Counted from the first letter of the stretch, positions 41,059 to 49,970 are shown. The stretch: 64,000 nt of DNA from Microbacterium sp. SY138 (GCF_039729145.1 NZ_CP155793.1:3224001-3288000), one strand, 5' to 3'. Translations and numbers: made by a program. Notes: generated from the sequence alone by a model not told the origin.

Positions 41059-42449
41059 CCGCACGTCGTCTTCGTCGTCCCACCCTCCGCACGGCCATCG
41101 CGCTCGTTCTCGTCGGCAGCACGATCGCGGTCTCGGTCATCGTCACCGGAGTCGTCGTGTTCACCGCGGGGCGCATCGTCTACGAGTCGCGCCAACAGGG
41201 TCTGCTCGACGAGTTCTCGACCACCGCGGACGCCCTGTTCACCTCCATCTCCACCGGGTCCCCCGAGGACACCTGGAAGTACTACGCCGAGATCCTTCCC
41301 GGCGAGACGGTCATCATCGACCTCGACAGCGGCCGGAGCGCGGGCGAGCTCCGGCCGGACCAGGTGCCCGATGCGCTCGCCATCGACGACGACACCCGTC
41401 GCTCCGGAGACCTGACGTCGCTGATGACCACGCTCGAAGGGCGCGACGTCTTCTTCGTCTCCGTGGTGCGGGACGATCTCCCCCAGGACCCGAGCGCCCG
41501 ACTCGCCGTGGTCACCGCGTACTCGATGGAGCCGCAGCGGGAGCAGGTGCGGGAGCTCGTCATCTCCGGGGCGCTCCTGAGCGGCGGCGTGGTGGTGCTC
41601 GTCGTGCTGCTCGAACGCCTGCTCGGCGGAGCGTTGACACGCCCGCTCCGCCGTCTGGTCGACACCGCGCAGGCGGTCGGGTCCGGCGAGGGGCCACCGG
41701 CGTGGAAACCGTCGTTCGACGACGTCGACCGGGTGGCCGACGCTCTTCGTCTCTCCTCCGAACAGTTGGGGTCCACCATCGCGCAGCTGCAGCGCCGGGA
41801 AGCGGAGTCCCGACAGCTGGTCAGCGACGTCGCCCACGAACTGCGCACACCGCTCACCTCGATGATGGCGGTCGACGAGCTCCTCGACGAAGACGAGCAC
41901 ACGACCGCCGAGGAGCGGGCGGTCGCTGCTGCGGTCGTGCGCACCGGAACGCGCCGTCTGCATACCCTGATCGAGCACCTGCTCGAGCTCTCCCGCCTCG
42001 ATGCCGGGGTCGCACGCGTCCACCGCACGACCCTCGTGCTCCCCGATCTGCTCGCCGACGTGATCGATGCGACGGGCGTCGATGTCGTCGAACTGCGGGC
42101 CTCGCCCGGCCTGCAGATCCGCACCGACCCGTCACGGCTGCATACGGTGGTGGCGAACCTGCTCACCAACGCATCCCGGCACGGTCGCCCGCCCGTCACC
42201 GTCCGCGTGCACGAAGACGGCGACGCACTGCACATCGATGTCGGCGATCAGGGCCCCGGCATCCCCGCGGCCGACGCCGAGCGGGTGTTCGACCGCTTCG
42301 TCACCACCGACCGTTCGCGCTCCGACGGTGCGGGAACCGGGCTCGGGCTCGCGATCGCCCGCGACAGTGCGCGACTCCTCGGCGGCGATCTCACGCTGCT
42401 CCCCCGATCCCCCGGTGCGACCTTCCGCGTGACTCTTCCGCGCGTGTGA
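41055..42449 (+). CDS. Sensor histidine kinase
   Basis: A 464-aa membrane kinase, partner of the preceding response regulator. It has transmembrane helices at about residues 13-36 and 168-188 enclosing a 130-residue extracellular sensor region, a HAMP-like linker (TRPLRRLVDTAQAVGSGEG), the H-box with His261 (SDVAHELRTPLTS), the N-box ANLLTNASRHG, G1 DQGPGIP and G2 GAGTGLGLAIA. All catalytic motifs are intact. It is probably coexpressed with the regulator and controls the LCP gene downstream, whose promoter carries tandem direct repeats. The signal is unknown. Confidence 0.92.
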   Translation: MTARRLRRPTLRTAIALVLVGSTIAVSVIVTGVVVFTAGRIVYESRQQGLLDEFSTTADALFTSISTGSPEDTWKYYAEILPGETVIIDLDSGRSAGELRPDQVPDALAIDDDTRRSGDLTSLMTTLEGRDVFFVSVVRDDLPQDPSARLAVVTAYSMEPQREQVRELVISGALLSGGVVVLVVLLERLLGGALTRPLRRLVDTAQAVGSGEGPPAWKPSFDDVDRVADALRLSSEQLGSTIAQLQRREAESRQLVSDVAHELRTPLTSMMAVDELLDEDEHTTAEERAVAAAVVRTGTRRLHTLIEHLLELSRLDAGVARVHRTTLVLPDLLADVIDATGVDVVELRASPGLQIRTDPSRLHTVVANLLTNASRHGRPPVTVRVHEDGDALHIDVGDQGPGIPAADAERVFDRFVTTDRSRSDGAGTGLGLAIARDSARLLGGDLTLLPRSPGATFRVTLPRV

Positions 42450-42465
42450 CACTCGTGTGACATTC
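42444..42465 (+). promoter_or_regulatory. Tandem 11-bp direct repeats, probable response-regulator site
   Basis: GTGTGACACTC (42444-42454) and GTGTGACATTC (42455-42465) are adjacent and in phase on the helix, the arrangement OmpR-type regulators bind. They begin inside the kinase stop codon, 43 bases before the LCP gene. Confidence 0.6.
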
Positions 42466-42507
42466 GTCATCGACACTGGCCGTTCGCCGATGTCGAGAGG
42501 TCTTCCG

Positions 42508-43722
42508 ATGAGTCTTCCCCCGTCCCCTTCTCCGAACAGCCCGGCATCTCCGCGCACACGACGCCGGAGACGCCTCCGGCGTTTCCTCACCCTGACCGCG
42601 GTCGCGATCCTGGTGGTCAGCGGAGGGACCGTGGCCGTCGCGGCGATCCGGTTGTCGCAGAACGTCACCACGGTCGACCTGCACCCCGCACGCACGGACG
42701 AGCCACCCGTCGTCGCGGATTTCGACGGCGAGTTCGACGTGCTGCTCGTCGGTTCCGACGGTCGCGCAGGGCAGGGGGCACAGTACGGTGAGGGCGGCGA
42801 CGTCGAAGGCAGCAGGAACGACGTGACGCTGCTGCTGCACGTGAACGAGTCGCACGACGCGGCCACCGTGATCTCCTTCCCGCGCGATCTGCTCGTCGAC
42901 ATGCCCGCATGCACCGACCCCGACTCCGGGAAGACCTGGGATGCCGGTCACCGGGTGCAGTTCAACGAGTCCCTCGCCCGCGGCGGACTGGGGTGCGTCG
43001 CCTCCGCGGTCACGGCGCTGACCGGGATCGACCTCGCCTATGCCGCGGAGATCACCTTCACCGGGGTCATCGACGCCTCCAACGCCGTCGGCGGCGTGCC
43101 CATCTGCTTCGCCGGCCCGATCCATGATCGGCATTCCGGGCTGGAGATCCCCGCAGCGGGGACCTACGACCTCAGCGGAGAACAGGCCCTGGCGCTCCTG
43201 CGCTCCCGATACGGCGTCGGCGACGGGAGTGATCTCGCCCGCATCTCGACCCAGCAGGTGTTCCTGTCGTCCCTCGTGCGCACGCTGCGCGATCAGTCGA
43301 CCCTGACGGACCCGGTGAAGCTGTACGGGATCGCCGATGCCGCGACGCGGAACATGACCCTCTCCACGCCGCTCGCCGACCTGGGAACGCTCGCGTCGAT
43401 GGCGAAGGTCTTCAGCGACCTCCCCCTCGAGAACATCGCATTCGTGTCGTACCCGCACCTTCCCGCGGGCGACCGCGTGGTCCCCGACGAGCAGGCCGCC
43501 GCTGTGCTGATGGAACGGGTGAAGGCCGGCGAGACGGTGAACATCAGCGCCGACCACACCGGCCGTGGCAGCGAGCTGTCGGCTCCGAGCGCCCCGCCGT
43601 CCGCTGATCCCGACGAGCCGACGACCCCGCCGGACACCGAGACGCAGCCCGAGAACCTGCCCGGGAACATCGACGGGCAGAGTGCGGCGCAGGACACCTG
43701 CGTGCGCCCGTACTCCGGATAG
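42508..43722 (+). CDS. LytR-CpsA-Psr (LCP) family cell-wall glycopolymer ligase
   Basis: A 404-aa type II membrane protein that transfers lipid-linked glycopolymers to peptidoglycan at the outer face. Basic residues RTRRRRRLRR (16-25) precede one transmembrane helix (about 26-47). The LCP domain follows with DVLLVGSDGR, SRNDVTLLLHV, VISFPRDLLVDMP (conserved Arg/Asp) and QFNESLARGG, then ALALLRSRYG. The last 45 residues are a Pro/Asp/Thr-rich tail ending in DTCVRPYSG. The start was set at the ATG seven bases after GAGAGG; an upstream in-frame ATG lacks such a site. Position suggests control by the adjacent two-component system. Confidence 0.9.
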   Translation: MSLPPSPSPNSPASPRTRRRRRLRRFLTLTAVAILVVSGGTVAVAAIRLSQNVTTVDLHPARTDEPPVVADFDGEFDVLLVGSDGRAGQGAQYGEGGDVEGSRNDVTLLLHVNESHDAATVISFPRDLLVDMPACTDPDSGKTWDAGHRVQFNESLARGGLGCVASAVTALTGIDLAYAAEITFTGVIDASNAVGGVPICFAGPIHDRHSGLEIPAAGTYDLSGEQALALLRSRYGVGDGSDLARISTQQVFLSSLVRTLRDQSTLTDPVKLYGIADAATRNMTLSTPLADLGTLASMAKVFSDLPLENIAFVSYPHLPAGDRVVPDEQAAAVLMERVKAGETVNISADHTGRGSELSAPSAPPSADPDEPTTPPDTETQPENLPGNIDGQSAAQDTCVRPYSG

Positions 43723-43737
43723 CGTCGCGACTGCGGC

Positions 43738-45036
43738 TCAGCGGGTGCGGTCAGGCGGATCCAGCGGCACCCGCATGTTGAGGATGATCAGCGCCACTCC
43801 CCCGATCGCGGAGATCGCTGCGGGGATCCAGAACAGCTGCGGCAAGCCCAGCCACAGCGAGCCGATGCTCCCCACGAAGCCGCCGACCGCGGCGTTTATC
43901 GCATAGGAGCTCATGAAGACGCTGGTCGCCATGCCCACACGTGCCGGAACCAGTCGCTGAGCCACCGTGATGCCCAGCACGCCGAACGTCGCGATCACAC
44001 CGGCCATGAGCACCTGTCCGACGATGAGAGGGACGATGTGCGGCGCGATCAGACCGGCGGACGCGTAGGAGATGTGGGCGGCGACCGCCATCAGGGCGCC
44101 GACGAAGAGGACGCGTGTGGTCCCGTACCGAGTCGCGAGTCTCGCGGCGAACGGCATCAGGAGCAGCTCGACGAGGGGCTGGAAGCCGATGATCGCACCG
44201 CGCACCCCGGCATCGACGGCGAGCTCACCGTCCATGTACAGCGGCAGGTAGGCGAGCTTGACCGTCTCACCGCACATGATGAGCACGTAGATCGCGGTGA
44301 AGACGAGCAGCGGGAGCATCGAACGCGGATGCGGCACGGGCGGCGCGACCGAGACCGGAGCGGCGCCACCGGGCTCGCGGATGGGCGTCGACAGCGCCCT
44401 GCGCGCGGCCGCCGAGTCGGTCTTCACCCCGATCAGCGGCACCAGCGAGAGCAGCACGCAGAGTCCTGTGACCAGCAGCAGGGGACGCAAGCCGATGACC
44501 GCGCCGAGCACGGCGCCGATGACCGGGCCGACGATCCACCCGAACGCCATGGCCATCCGCATCACCGCGACGACCTCGTTGTCCGCCGGAGTCGGTCTCC
44601 GATTCAGTTCGTCTCTCACCGCGGCCTGCAGTTGCGCCGCACCGGCACCCGCCGTGCTCAACAGGAGCATGTTGATGGCGAACGGCATCCATGCCTGCAT
44701 CGCGACCGCCATCAGGACCCAGCCGACGAATCCGGCGAGCGCGGACAGGCGGAAGACCAGCAGTCGCGAGCCGGCGCGGTCCGACAGCGAGCCCACGAGA
44801 TACCCGGCGATCGGAGCGGTGAGGTTGGTCAGGAAGTAGAGGCCGGCCTGCGCCGTCGAGAGATGGAGTTCCCCCACGAGGAACAGGGTGATCTGCGGGA
44901 TCGTGACCGAGATCCCGATTCCGGAGATGACGAGGCTGACGAACACGCCGCGCAACAACCTCGAGCGGAGGATGTAGCGCGCGGCGGAAACGGGGCTGCC
45001 CGATGGGTCCGCGGTTCCTGATTGCCGAGCCGCCAC
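43738..45036 (-). CDS. MFS transporter (sugar-efflux-like)
   Basis: A 432-aa membrane protein with 12 hydrophobic segments in two halves joined by a hydrophilic loop (VKTDSAAARRALSTPIREPG). The loops GSLSDRAGSRLLVFRL and ARLATRYGTTRVLFVG match the MFS 2-3 and 8-9 loop motifs. It resembles SetA/sugar efflux transporters, which export glycosides or sugar analogues, but the substrate cannot be defined. It starts with GTG and lies downstream of the sulfatase gene on the same strand, separated by a hairpin; it is convergent with the LCP gene, 15 bases apart. Confidence 0.85.
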   Translation of the reverse strand: MAARQSGTADPSGSPVSAARYILRSRLLRGVFVSLVISGIGISVTIPQITLFLVGELHLSTAQAGLYFLTNLTAPIAGYLVGSLSDRAGSRLLVFRLSALAGFVGWVLMAVAMQAWMPFAINMLLLSTAGAGAAQLQAAVRDELNRRPTPADNEVVAVMRMAMAFGWIVGPVIGAVLGAVIGLRPLLLVTGLCVLLSLVPLIGVKTDSAAARRALSTPIREPGGAAPVSVAPPVPHPRSMLPLLVFTAIYVLIMCGETVKLAYLPLYMDGELAVDAGVRGAIIGFQPLVELLLMPFAARLATRYGTTRVLFVGALMAVAAHISYASAGLIAPHIVPLIVGQVLMAGVIATFGVLGITVAQRLVPARVGMATSVFMSSYAINAAVGGFVGSIGSLWLGLPQLFWIPAAISAIGGVALIILNMRVPLDPPDRTR

Positions 45037-45049
45037 GCGGAACCATCCT

Positions 45050-45080
45050 CATTGCCGTACGAAAGGGGGAAACGGCAATG
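45050..45080 (-). terminator. Hairpin after the sulfatase gene
   Basis: CATTGCCGT (45050-45058) and ACGGCAATG (45072-45080) form a nine-bp stem with a 13-base loop, between the sulfatase stop and the MFS start on the minus strand. It may terminate the FGE-sulfatase transcript. Confidence 0.55.
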
Positions 45081-45110
45081 CTATCGAGGGGGGACGCGGG
45101 CGGAAGACGG

Positions 45111-46610
45111 TCAGGAGTTGCCGGCCGTCGACTCCAGCTTCGCCATCACCTGGTTGATCGTGAACGACGCCGATTCCTGCCGTGCCGGGAACTCGACGAG
45201 CGTCTGCAGCATCCGCGCGACGTACGCCTGTGCCGGGACGAACAGGAAGACGTGGTCGAGCACCCAATCCCAATAGGTGTTCGATGTGATGTCGGCACGC
45301 TCGTATGGATCGGTGCGGAGGTTGAACAGCTTCGGGAAGCGCAGTTCGATGTAGGGCTCCTGCCACACCTGCAGCGTCCCCACGGCACGCTGCTCGAGGA
45401 ACACGAGCTTCCAGTTCTCGAAGCGCAGCGCCGTGAGGTCGCCGTCGTCCGAGACGTAGAAGAAGTGTCGACGTGGGCTGTGCTCGACGGCACCCGTTAT
45501 GTAGTCCAGTTGGTTGTTCCCGTCCAGGTGCACCGTGAAGTCCGTGCCGTGCAGCTCTGTTCCCGCCTTCAACCGCTCGGCGATATCGGTGTCTCCGACG
45601 GCGGCCAACAGCGTGACGAACCAGTCGTTGTGGCTCACGATGCCGTTGAGCGTCGTACCGGCGGGAATGTGTCCGGGCCAGCGGACCATCGCGGGCACGC
45701 GGTACGCGCCCTCCCAGTTGGAGTTCTTCTCATTGCGGAACGGGGTCATACCCGCATCCGGCCAGCTGTTCATGTGCGGGCCGTTGTCGGTGGAGTACAT
45801 GACGATCGTGTTCTCGGCGAGCCCGAGCTCGTCGAGCAGGTCGAGCAGACTCCCCACGACGTCATCATGGTCGAGCATCGTGTCGTGATAGTTGGACTGC
45901 CAACGCCCGGCCCGCCCCTTGCTCTCCTCCTTGGTGTGGGTGCGGAAGTGCATGTGCGTCGAGTTGAACCAGACGAAGAAGGGCGTATCATCCTCGGCCT
46001 GGGCGCGGATGAAGTCGGCGGCCGCATCGCGGAACTCCTCGTCGACGGTCTCCATGCGCTTCTTCGTCAACGGACCGGTGTCCTCGATCCGCTGGGTGCC
46101 GTCCTCGTTCGCCCACGAGTGGAGCACACCCCGCGGGCGGAACTTCTCACTGAAGCCCGGGAATTCCTCGTCGGTCGGATAGTCGGGGTGCTCCGGCTCC
46201 TCCTCGGCATTGAGGTGGTACAGGTTGCCGAAGAACTCGTCGAAGCCGTGCGCGGTCGGCAGATGCTCGTCACGGTCACCGAGGTGGTTCTTGCCGAACT
46301 GACCGGTGGCGTAGCCGTGGTGCTTGAGCGCGTCGGCGATCGTGGGGTCTTCGGGCTGCAGACCCAGCTTCGCCCCCGGCATCCCGACCTTGGTGAGTCC
46401 GGTGCGATACGGGTTCTGGCCGGTGATGAAGGCCGCGCGCCCCGCGGTGCAGCTCTGCTCGCCGTAGTAGTCGGTGAATTTCACACCCTCGTCGGCAATA
46501 CGGTCGATGTTCGGCGTCCGATAGCCCATGAGGCCGTCTGAGTACGTGCTCAGGTTGCTGATGCCGATGTCATCGCCCCAGATGATGAGGATGTTGGGCT
46601 TGTCAGCCAT
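45111..46610 (-). CDS. Type I sulfatase (arylsulfatase family)
   Basis: A 499-aa alkaline-phosphatase-fold sulfatase that hydrolyses sulphate esters. Metal ligands Asp13-Asp14 (IIWGDDIG) and the active-site motif with Cys54 (SCTAGRAAFITGQNPYRTG) are clear; the motif is CTAGR rather than the classical C-x-P-S-R, still fitting the C-x-(P/A)-x-R rule for formylglycine formation. YSTDNGPHMNSWPD and NSNWEGAYRVPAMVRWPG follow. No signal peptide is seen, so it is probably cytoplasmic. AAGGAG precedes the ATG. It lies 85 bases downstream of a formylglycine-generating enzyme gene, which would activate it. Confidence 0.92.
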   Translation of the reverse strand: MADKPNILIIWGDDIGISNLSTYSDGLMGYRTPNIDRIADEGVKFTDYYGEQSCTAGRAAFITGQNPYRTGLTKVGMPGAKLGLQPEDPTIADALKHHGYATGQFGKNHLGDRDEHLPTAHGFDEFFGNLYHLNAEEEPEHPDYPTDEEFPGFSEKFRPRGVLHSWANEDGTQRIEDTGPLTKKRMETVDEEFRDAAADFIRAQAEDDTPFFVWFNSTHMHFRTHTKEESKGRAGRWQSNYHDTMLDHDDVVGSLLDLLDELGLAENTIVMYSTDNGPHMNSWPDAGMTPFRNEKNSNWEGAYRVPAMVRWPGHIPAGTTLNGIVSHNDWFVTLLAAVGDTDIAERLKAGTELHGTDFTVHLDGNNQLDYITGAVEHSPRRHFFYVSDDGDLTALRFENWKLVFLEQRAVGTLQVWQEPYIELRFPKLFNLRTDPYERADITSNTYWDWVLDHVFLFVPAQAYVARMLQTLVEFPARQESASFTINQVMAKLESTAGNS

Positions 46611-46695
46611 GACGACTCCTTGCTTCGACGCGTGAGACGGGGCGATCGCCCTCGCTCGAAGCCAAGCACCTTCTCGCGGCTGCGCCCAGGGCGCC

Positions 46696-47607
46696 TCACT
46701 CGGAGCGGGTGAGACGGAATCCGATGTGCGACATACCGGTGTCCTCGGCCTGCGGCGAGCGCGCAGCCGGGCGGAAGCGCAGGCAGTAGTCCGGTGAGCA
46801 GAGGTGCGACCCACCCTTGAGCACGCGGCGCGGGATGTCGGGGAAACCCTCCTGCGCGCTGGCGACGGCGAGCAGGTTGGTGCGCTTGCCGGCGTCGACG
46901 GGGGTGTCGGAGAGGCGGATGTGCCGAGGGGTGTAGAAGTCGGTCGTCCACTCCCAGACGTTCGCGATCATGTCGTAGAGGCCGTAGCCGTTCGGGGGGT
47001 ACGAGCCGACCGGCGCCGTACCTCCTACGCCCTGGTTGTCGTAGGGGAAACGTCCGAGCCACGAGTTCGCCTGGGCGATGCCGCCCGGGTAGGCCTCGTC
47101 GCCCCAGGCGAAGGGGGCGCCGTCCACTCCCCCGCGTGCCGCGTACTCGTGCTCGGCTTCGGTGGGCAGCCGCATCCCCACCCAGTCGGCGTAGGCGACC
47201 GCGTCTTCGAACGCGACATGCACGACCGGATGCTGCAGGCGATCGTCGATCGTCGAGTCGGGTCCGAACGGACGACGCCAGTACGCGCCGGGCTGCCAGC
47301 GCCACCAATTGCGCCAATCGCCCAGGTTCGTCGGCCCGGAGGTCGGTGTGAACACCATCGCGCCCGGCACGAGATCGGCGGGATCGGCGCCGGGGAACGC
47401 GGCAGGATCGAGCTCGCGCTCGGCGACGGTGACGTACCCGGTGGCGTCGACGAACTCGGCGTACTGTGCGTTCGTCACCTGGTAGCGGTCGATGAAGAAC
47501 GACGCGACCTCACGCCGGTGCGCCGGGCGCTCGTCGGGATAGAAGTCGTCTGACCCCATCAGGAAGGTCCCGCCCGGGATGTGGACCATATCGCGCGCGT
47601 TCGTCAC
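46696..47607 (-). CDS. Formylglycine-generating enzyme (SUMF1 family)
   Basis: A 303-aa copper-dependent oxidase that converts the sulfatase active-site cysteine to formylglycine. Typical segments are VHIPGGTFLMGSDDFYPDE, RLPTEAEHEYAARGG, NVWEWTTDFY and the C-terminal KGGSHLCSPDYCLRFRPAAR with the catalytic pair Cys270 and Cys275. The true catalytic cysteines distinguish it from non-enzymatic SUMF1-like proteins. It begins with GTG; TACGCT lies exactly six bases upstream, so the message is probably leaderless. The sulfatase gene follows on the same strand, a functional pair. Confidence 0.92.
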   Translation of the reverse strand: MTNARDMVHIPGGTFLMGSDDFYPDERPAHRREVASFFIDRYQVTNAQYAEFVDATGYVTVAERELDPAAFPGADPADLVPGAMVFTPTSGPTNLGDWRNWWRWQPGAYWRRPFGPDSTIDDRLQHPVVHVAFEDAVAYADWVGMRLPTEAEHEYAARGGVDGAPFAWGDEAYPGGIAQANSWLGRFPYDNQGVGGTAPVGSYPPNGYGLYDMIANVWEWTTDFYTPRHIRLSDTPVDAGKRTNLLAVASAQEGFPDIPRRVLKGGSHLCSPDYCLRFRPAARSPQAEDTGMSHIGFRLTRSE

Positions 47608-47613
47608 GTGCTC

Positions 47614-47619
47614 AGCGTA
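47614..47619 (-). promoter_or_regulatory. -10 element of the FGE-sulfatase operon
   Basis: TACGCT on the minus strand, six bases before the GTG start; no ribosome-binding site. Confidence 0.45.
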
Positions 47620-47666
47620 GTGTCCGGGCTCTGCGACATCCGGACCGATCTGGAAAGATCATCCGC

Positions 47667-47978
47667 ATGATCACCGTTCATCTGCGCTACGAGATCGACC
47701 CCGACAAGCTGGACGACTTCACCGAGTACGGGCGCACCTGGATCCGGCTCGTGGAGAAGCACGGCGGCACCCACCACGGCTACTTCCTGCCGAGCGAAGG
47801 CGACAGCGACGAGGCCTTCGCCCTGTTCACCTTCCCTTCCCTCACGGAGTACGAGGTCTACCGGACGGCCTCGAAGACCGACCCGGAGTGCGTCGAGGCG
47901 TTCGACTTCGCTCGCAGGACGCGGTGCATCCGCCGCTATGAGCGCCGCTTCCTCAGTCCGGTCTTCGAGGGGGCGTAG
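47667..47978 (+). CDS. NIPSNAP family protein
   Basis: A 103-aa ferredoxin-like alpha/beta protein with the NIPSNAP pattern: HLRYEIDPDKLDDFTEYGRT, LVEKHGGTHHGYFLPSEG and FALFTFPSLTEYEVYR. Members form dimers and are found in diverse pathways; no biochemical role is fixed. It is divergent from the FGE gene and ends two bases before the acetyltransferase fusion gene, so the two are probably cotranscribed. Confidence 0.88.
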   Translation: MITVHLRYEIDPDKLDDFTEYGRTWIRLVEKHGGTHHGYFLPSEGDSDEAFALFTFPSLTEYEVYRTASKTDPECVEAFDFARRTRCIRRYERRFLSPVFEGA

Positions 47979-47980
47979 GC

Positions 47981-48997
47981 ATGAACCCACCGGCCGTCGA
48001 CGTCTCGGCGCTCACGGACGTCGCCACGCTGTCGACCCCGCGACTTCGCCTCGAACCCCTGGGCGTCGCCCACCTCGACGGCGTGTGGGAAGGGTTGCTC
48101 GACGACGAGAGCATGCGGCTCACGGGCACGCGTCAGGTGTTCACCCGCGAGGCGGTGGTGCGACACCTCGATTCCCTCGCCGACCGCGACGACCGCGCCG
48201 ACTGGGCGATCATCGAGCTCGGCTCCGAGGAGTACGTCGGCGAGATCGTCCTCAACGAGCTGGAGCCGGACGATGCGTCGATGAACTTCCGCATCGCGCT
48301 GAATCCCGGCCGGCTCGGGCGCGGCTTCGGCACCGAGGCGACCCGCGCCGTTCTCGATCACGCGTTCGACCGCATCGGGCTTCACCGCGTGAGTCTCGAC
48401 GTCTTCTCGTTCAACCCCCGCGCGCAGCGCTCCTACGAAAAGGCAGGGTTCCGGTACGAGGGCCGCCAACGCGACACGCTGTTCTGGGACGGCGAGTGGG
48501 TCGACTCGATCCTCATGTCGGTCTTGAGCACCGACGAGCGGCCCGCCGCTCCCGAAGCCGCTGACATCGCGGATCGCCCCGAGAGAACCGCGGTTCCGAG
48601 GCACCTGAGCGACTTCCCATTGCACGCTTCCGTCGCCGTGTCGGACATCGACCGCGCCGTCACCTTCTATGAGGGCACTCTGCGGCTCCCCCTGGCACGG
48701 TCGGGTCCGAGCGCGCGGATCTCGGGTGGCAGTCGCGTCTATCGCTCAGGCGGCGACGAGGCATTGCACGTCTATCAGTCGACGACCGCAGGCACCTCGC
48801 AGGCGACCGTCGCGACCTGGCACGTCGACGACCTGGATCAGGTCGTCGACGCACTCGCGGCGAACGACCTCGATTTCCTGCGCTACGACGGACTCAGCCA
48901 CGACGCTCGGGGCATCACGGCGAGGGCCGGCGGAGGTCGGATCGTGTGGTTCGCAGACCCCGATGGCAACACGTTCGCCCTGGAGAGCGACCGCTGA
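47981..48997 (+). CDS. GNAT acetyltransferase fused to a VOC (glyoxalase/bleomycin-resistance) domain
   Basis: A 338-aa two-domain protein. Residues about 15-185 are a RimJ/RimL-type N-acetyltransferase (STPRLRLEPLGVAHLDGVWE, NPGRLGRGFGTEATRAVLDH as the acetyl-CoA loop, SYEKAGFRYEG). After a 40-residue linker (ERPAAPEAADIADRPERTA), residues about 215-338 form a VOC fold (HASVAVSDIDRAVTFYEGTL, VWFADPDGNTFALESDR). GAGGGGG precedes the ATG. Fusion of an acetyltransferase with a ligand-binding VOC domain suggests modification or sequestration of a small toxic molecule, but the substrate is unknown. Confidence 0.87.
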   Translation: MNPPAVDVSALTDVATLSTPRLRLEPLGVAHLDGVWEGLLDDESMRLTGTRQVFTREAVVRHLDSLADRDDRADWAIIELGSEEYVGEIVLNELEPDDASMNFRIALNPGRLGRGFGTEATRAVLDHAFDRIGLHRVSLDVFSFNPRAQRSYEKAGFRYEGRQRDTLFWDGEWVDSILMSVLSTDERPAAPEAADIADRPERTAVPRHLSDFPLHASVAVSDIDRAVTFYEGTLRLPLARSGPSARISGGSRVYRSGGDEALHVYQSTTAGTSQATVATWHVDDLDQVVDALAANDLDFLRYDGLSHDARGITARAGGGRIVWFADPDGNTFALESDR

Positions 48998-49130
48998 TCG
49001 TCGCTGCTCCGACGCGGGTTCTTCGGAAGTGCCGTCGGAGCCGGGTCGGAGGTGCCGGCGCCGGGCTGCGGTCAAGACGAGGCCCGACCGGCGACCGCGC
49101 GCGATCGACGAGCGCGTGCGGGCGGAGTGA

Positions 49131-49958
49131 TCAACCCGCCGCGATCCACGATCGCGTGAAGCCGAGCACGCCGCTGCCGTCGGTGTCGGCGAGGGAGACA
49201 CCCACGAACCGCGTCGCACCCTCCGAGGTCTGCCAGCGAAAGCGGTATTCGTCGGAGAGGACTGCCGCCGCGATCGCCGCCCCCGCGGATTCGGCGGACT
49301 GCGCGTTCGCGAAGGCCCCGGTGCTGCGCGCGATGTACGCATCCAGGAGCGAACCGTAGGGACCACCGCTCTCCGGCCGGATCGCGTTCTCGACGAAGGC
49401 GCTGGCGACCGCGGCTGGCTCGATCACGCTGACCCCGACACCGAAGCGCTCGGCGACCACCGCGAGCGACTGCATGAAGCCCTCCACGGCGAACTTCGCC
49501 CCGCAGTAGGCGTCGGCGAACGGCTGGCCGACCGCCCCGCCGACACTCGTCACCGTGAGGATGCGGCCGTTGCCACGCTCGCGCATCCCCGGCAGCACGA
49601 GCTTGGCGAGGTTGACCGGCGCCAGGTAGTTGATGTCGAGCTGCGCCTGGATCTGCTCCATCGTCAGCTGCTCGGCGGTGGCGACGTTCCCCTGTCCGGC
49701 GTTGTTCACCAGGACGCGGATGCCGCCGAGCTCCGCCTCGATCTCGGCCACCAGCCGGGCCGCGGCCGCATGATCCACGACATCGAGGGCGCGCACGTCG
49801 ACCTCGACGCCCGCCTCGGCCGCAGCGTCCCGCAACGCCCCGGCCTTCCGGGTGTCGCGCATGGTCGCGACGACGTGCAGGCCTCGTCGTGCCAGTTCGA
49901 CGGCGGCGTGGAGTCCCATTCCGGACGAGGTGCCGGTGATCAGTGCGATGTCGTTCAT
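49131..49958 (-). CDS. Short-chain dehydrogenase/reductase
   Basis: A 275-aa classical SDR: cofactor motif TGTSSGMG (9-16), NNAG (85-88), catalytic Ser138, Tyr151 and Lys155 (YCGAK). No acidic residue follows the second strand (ATMRDTRK), which suggests NADP preference. TAGAGT lies six bases before the ATG, so the gene is probably leaderless. It stands alone between the acetyltransferase fusion and the YhgE locus; its substrate is not predictable. Confidence 0.9.
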   Translation of the reverse strand: MNDIALITGTSSGMGLHAAVELARRGLHVVATMRDTRKAGALRDAAAEAGVEVDVRALDVVDHAAAARLVAEIEAELGGIRVLVNNAGQGNVATAEQLTMEQIQAQLDINYLAPVNLAKLVLPGMRERGNGRILTVTSVGGAVGQPFADAYCGAKFAVEGFMQSLAVVAERFGVGVSVIEPAAVASAFVENAIRPESGGPYGSLLDAYIARSTGAFANAQSAESAGAAIAAAVLSDEYRFRWQTSEGATRFVGVSLADTDGSGVLGFTRSWIAAG

Positions 49959-49964
49959 CAGGCG

Positions 49965-49970
49965 ACTCTA
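49965..49970 (-). promoter_or_regulatory. -10 element of the SDR gene
   Basis: TAGAGT on the minus strand, six bases before the ATG, with no ribosome-binding site. Confidence 0.42.
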
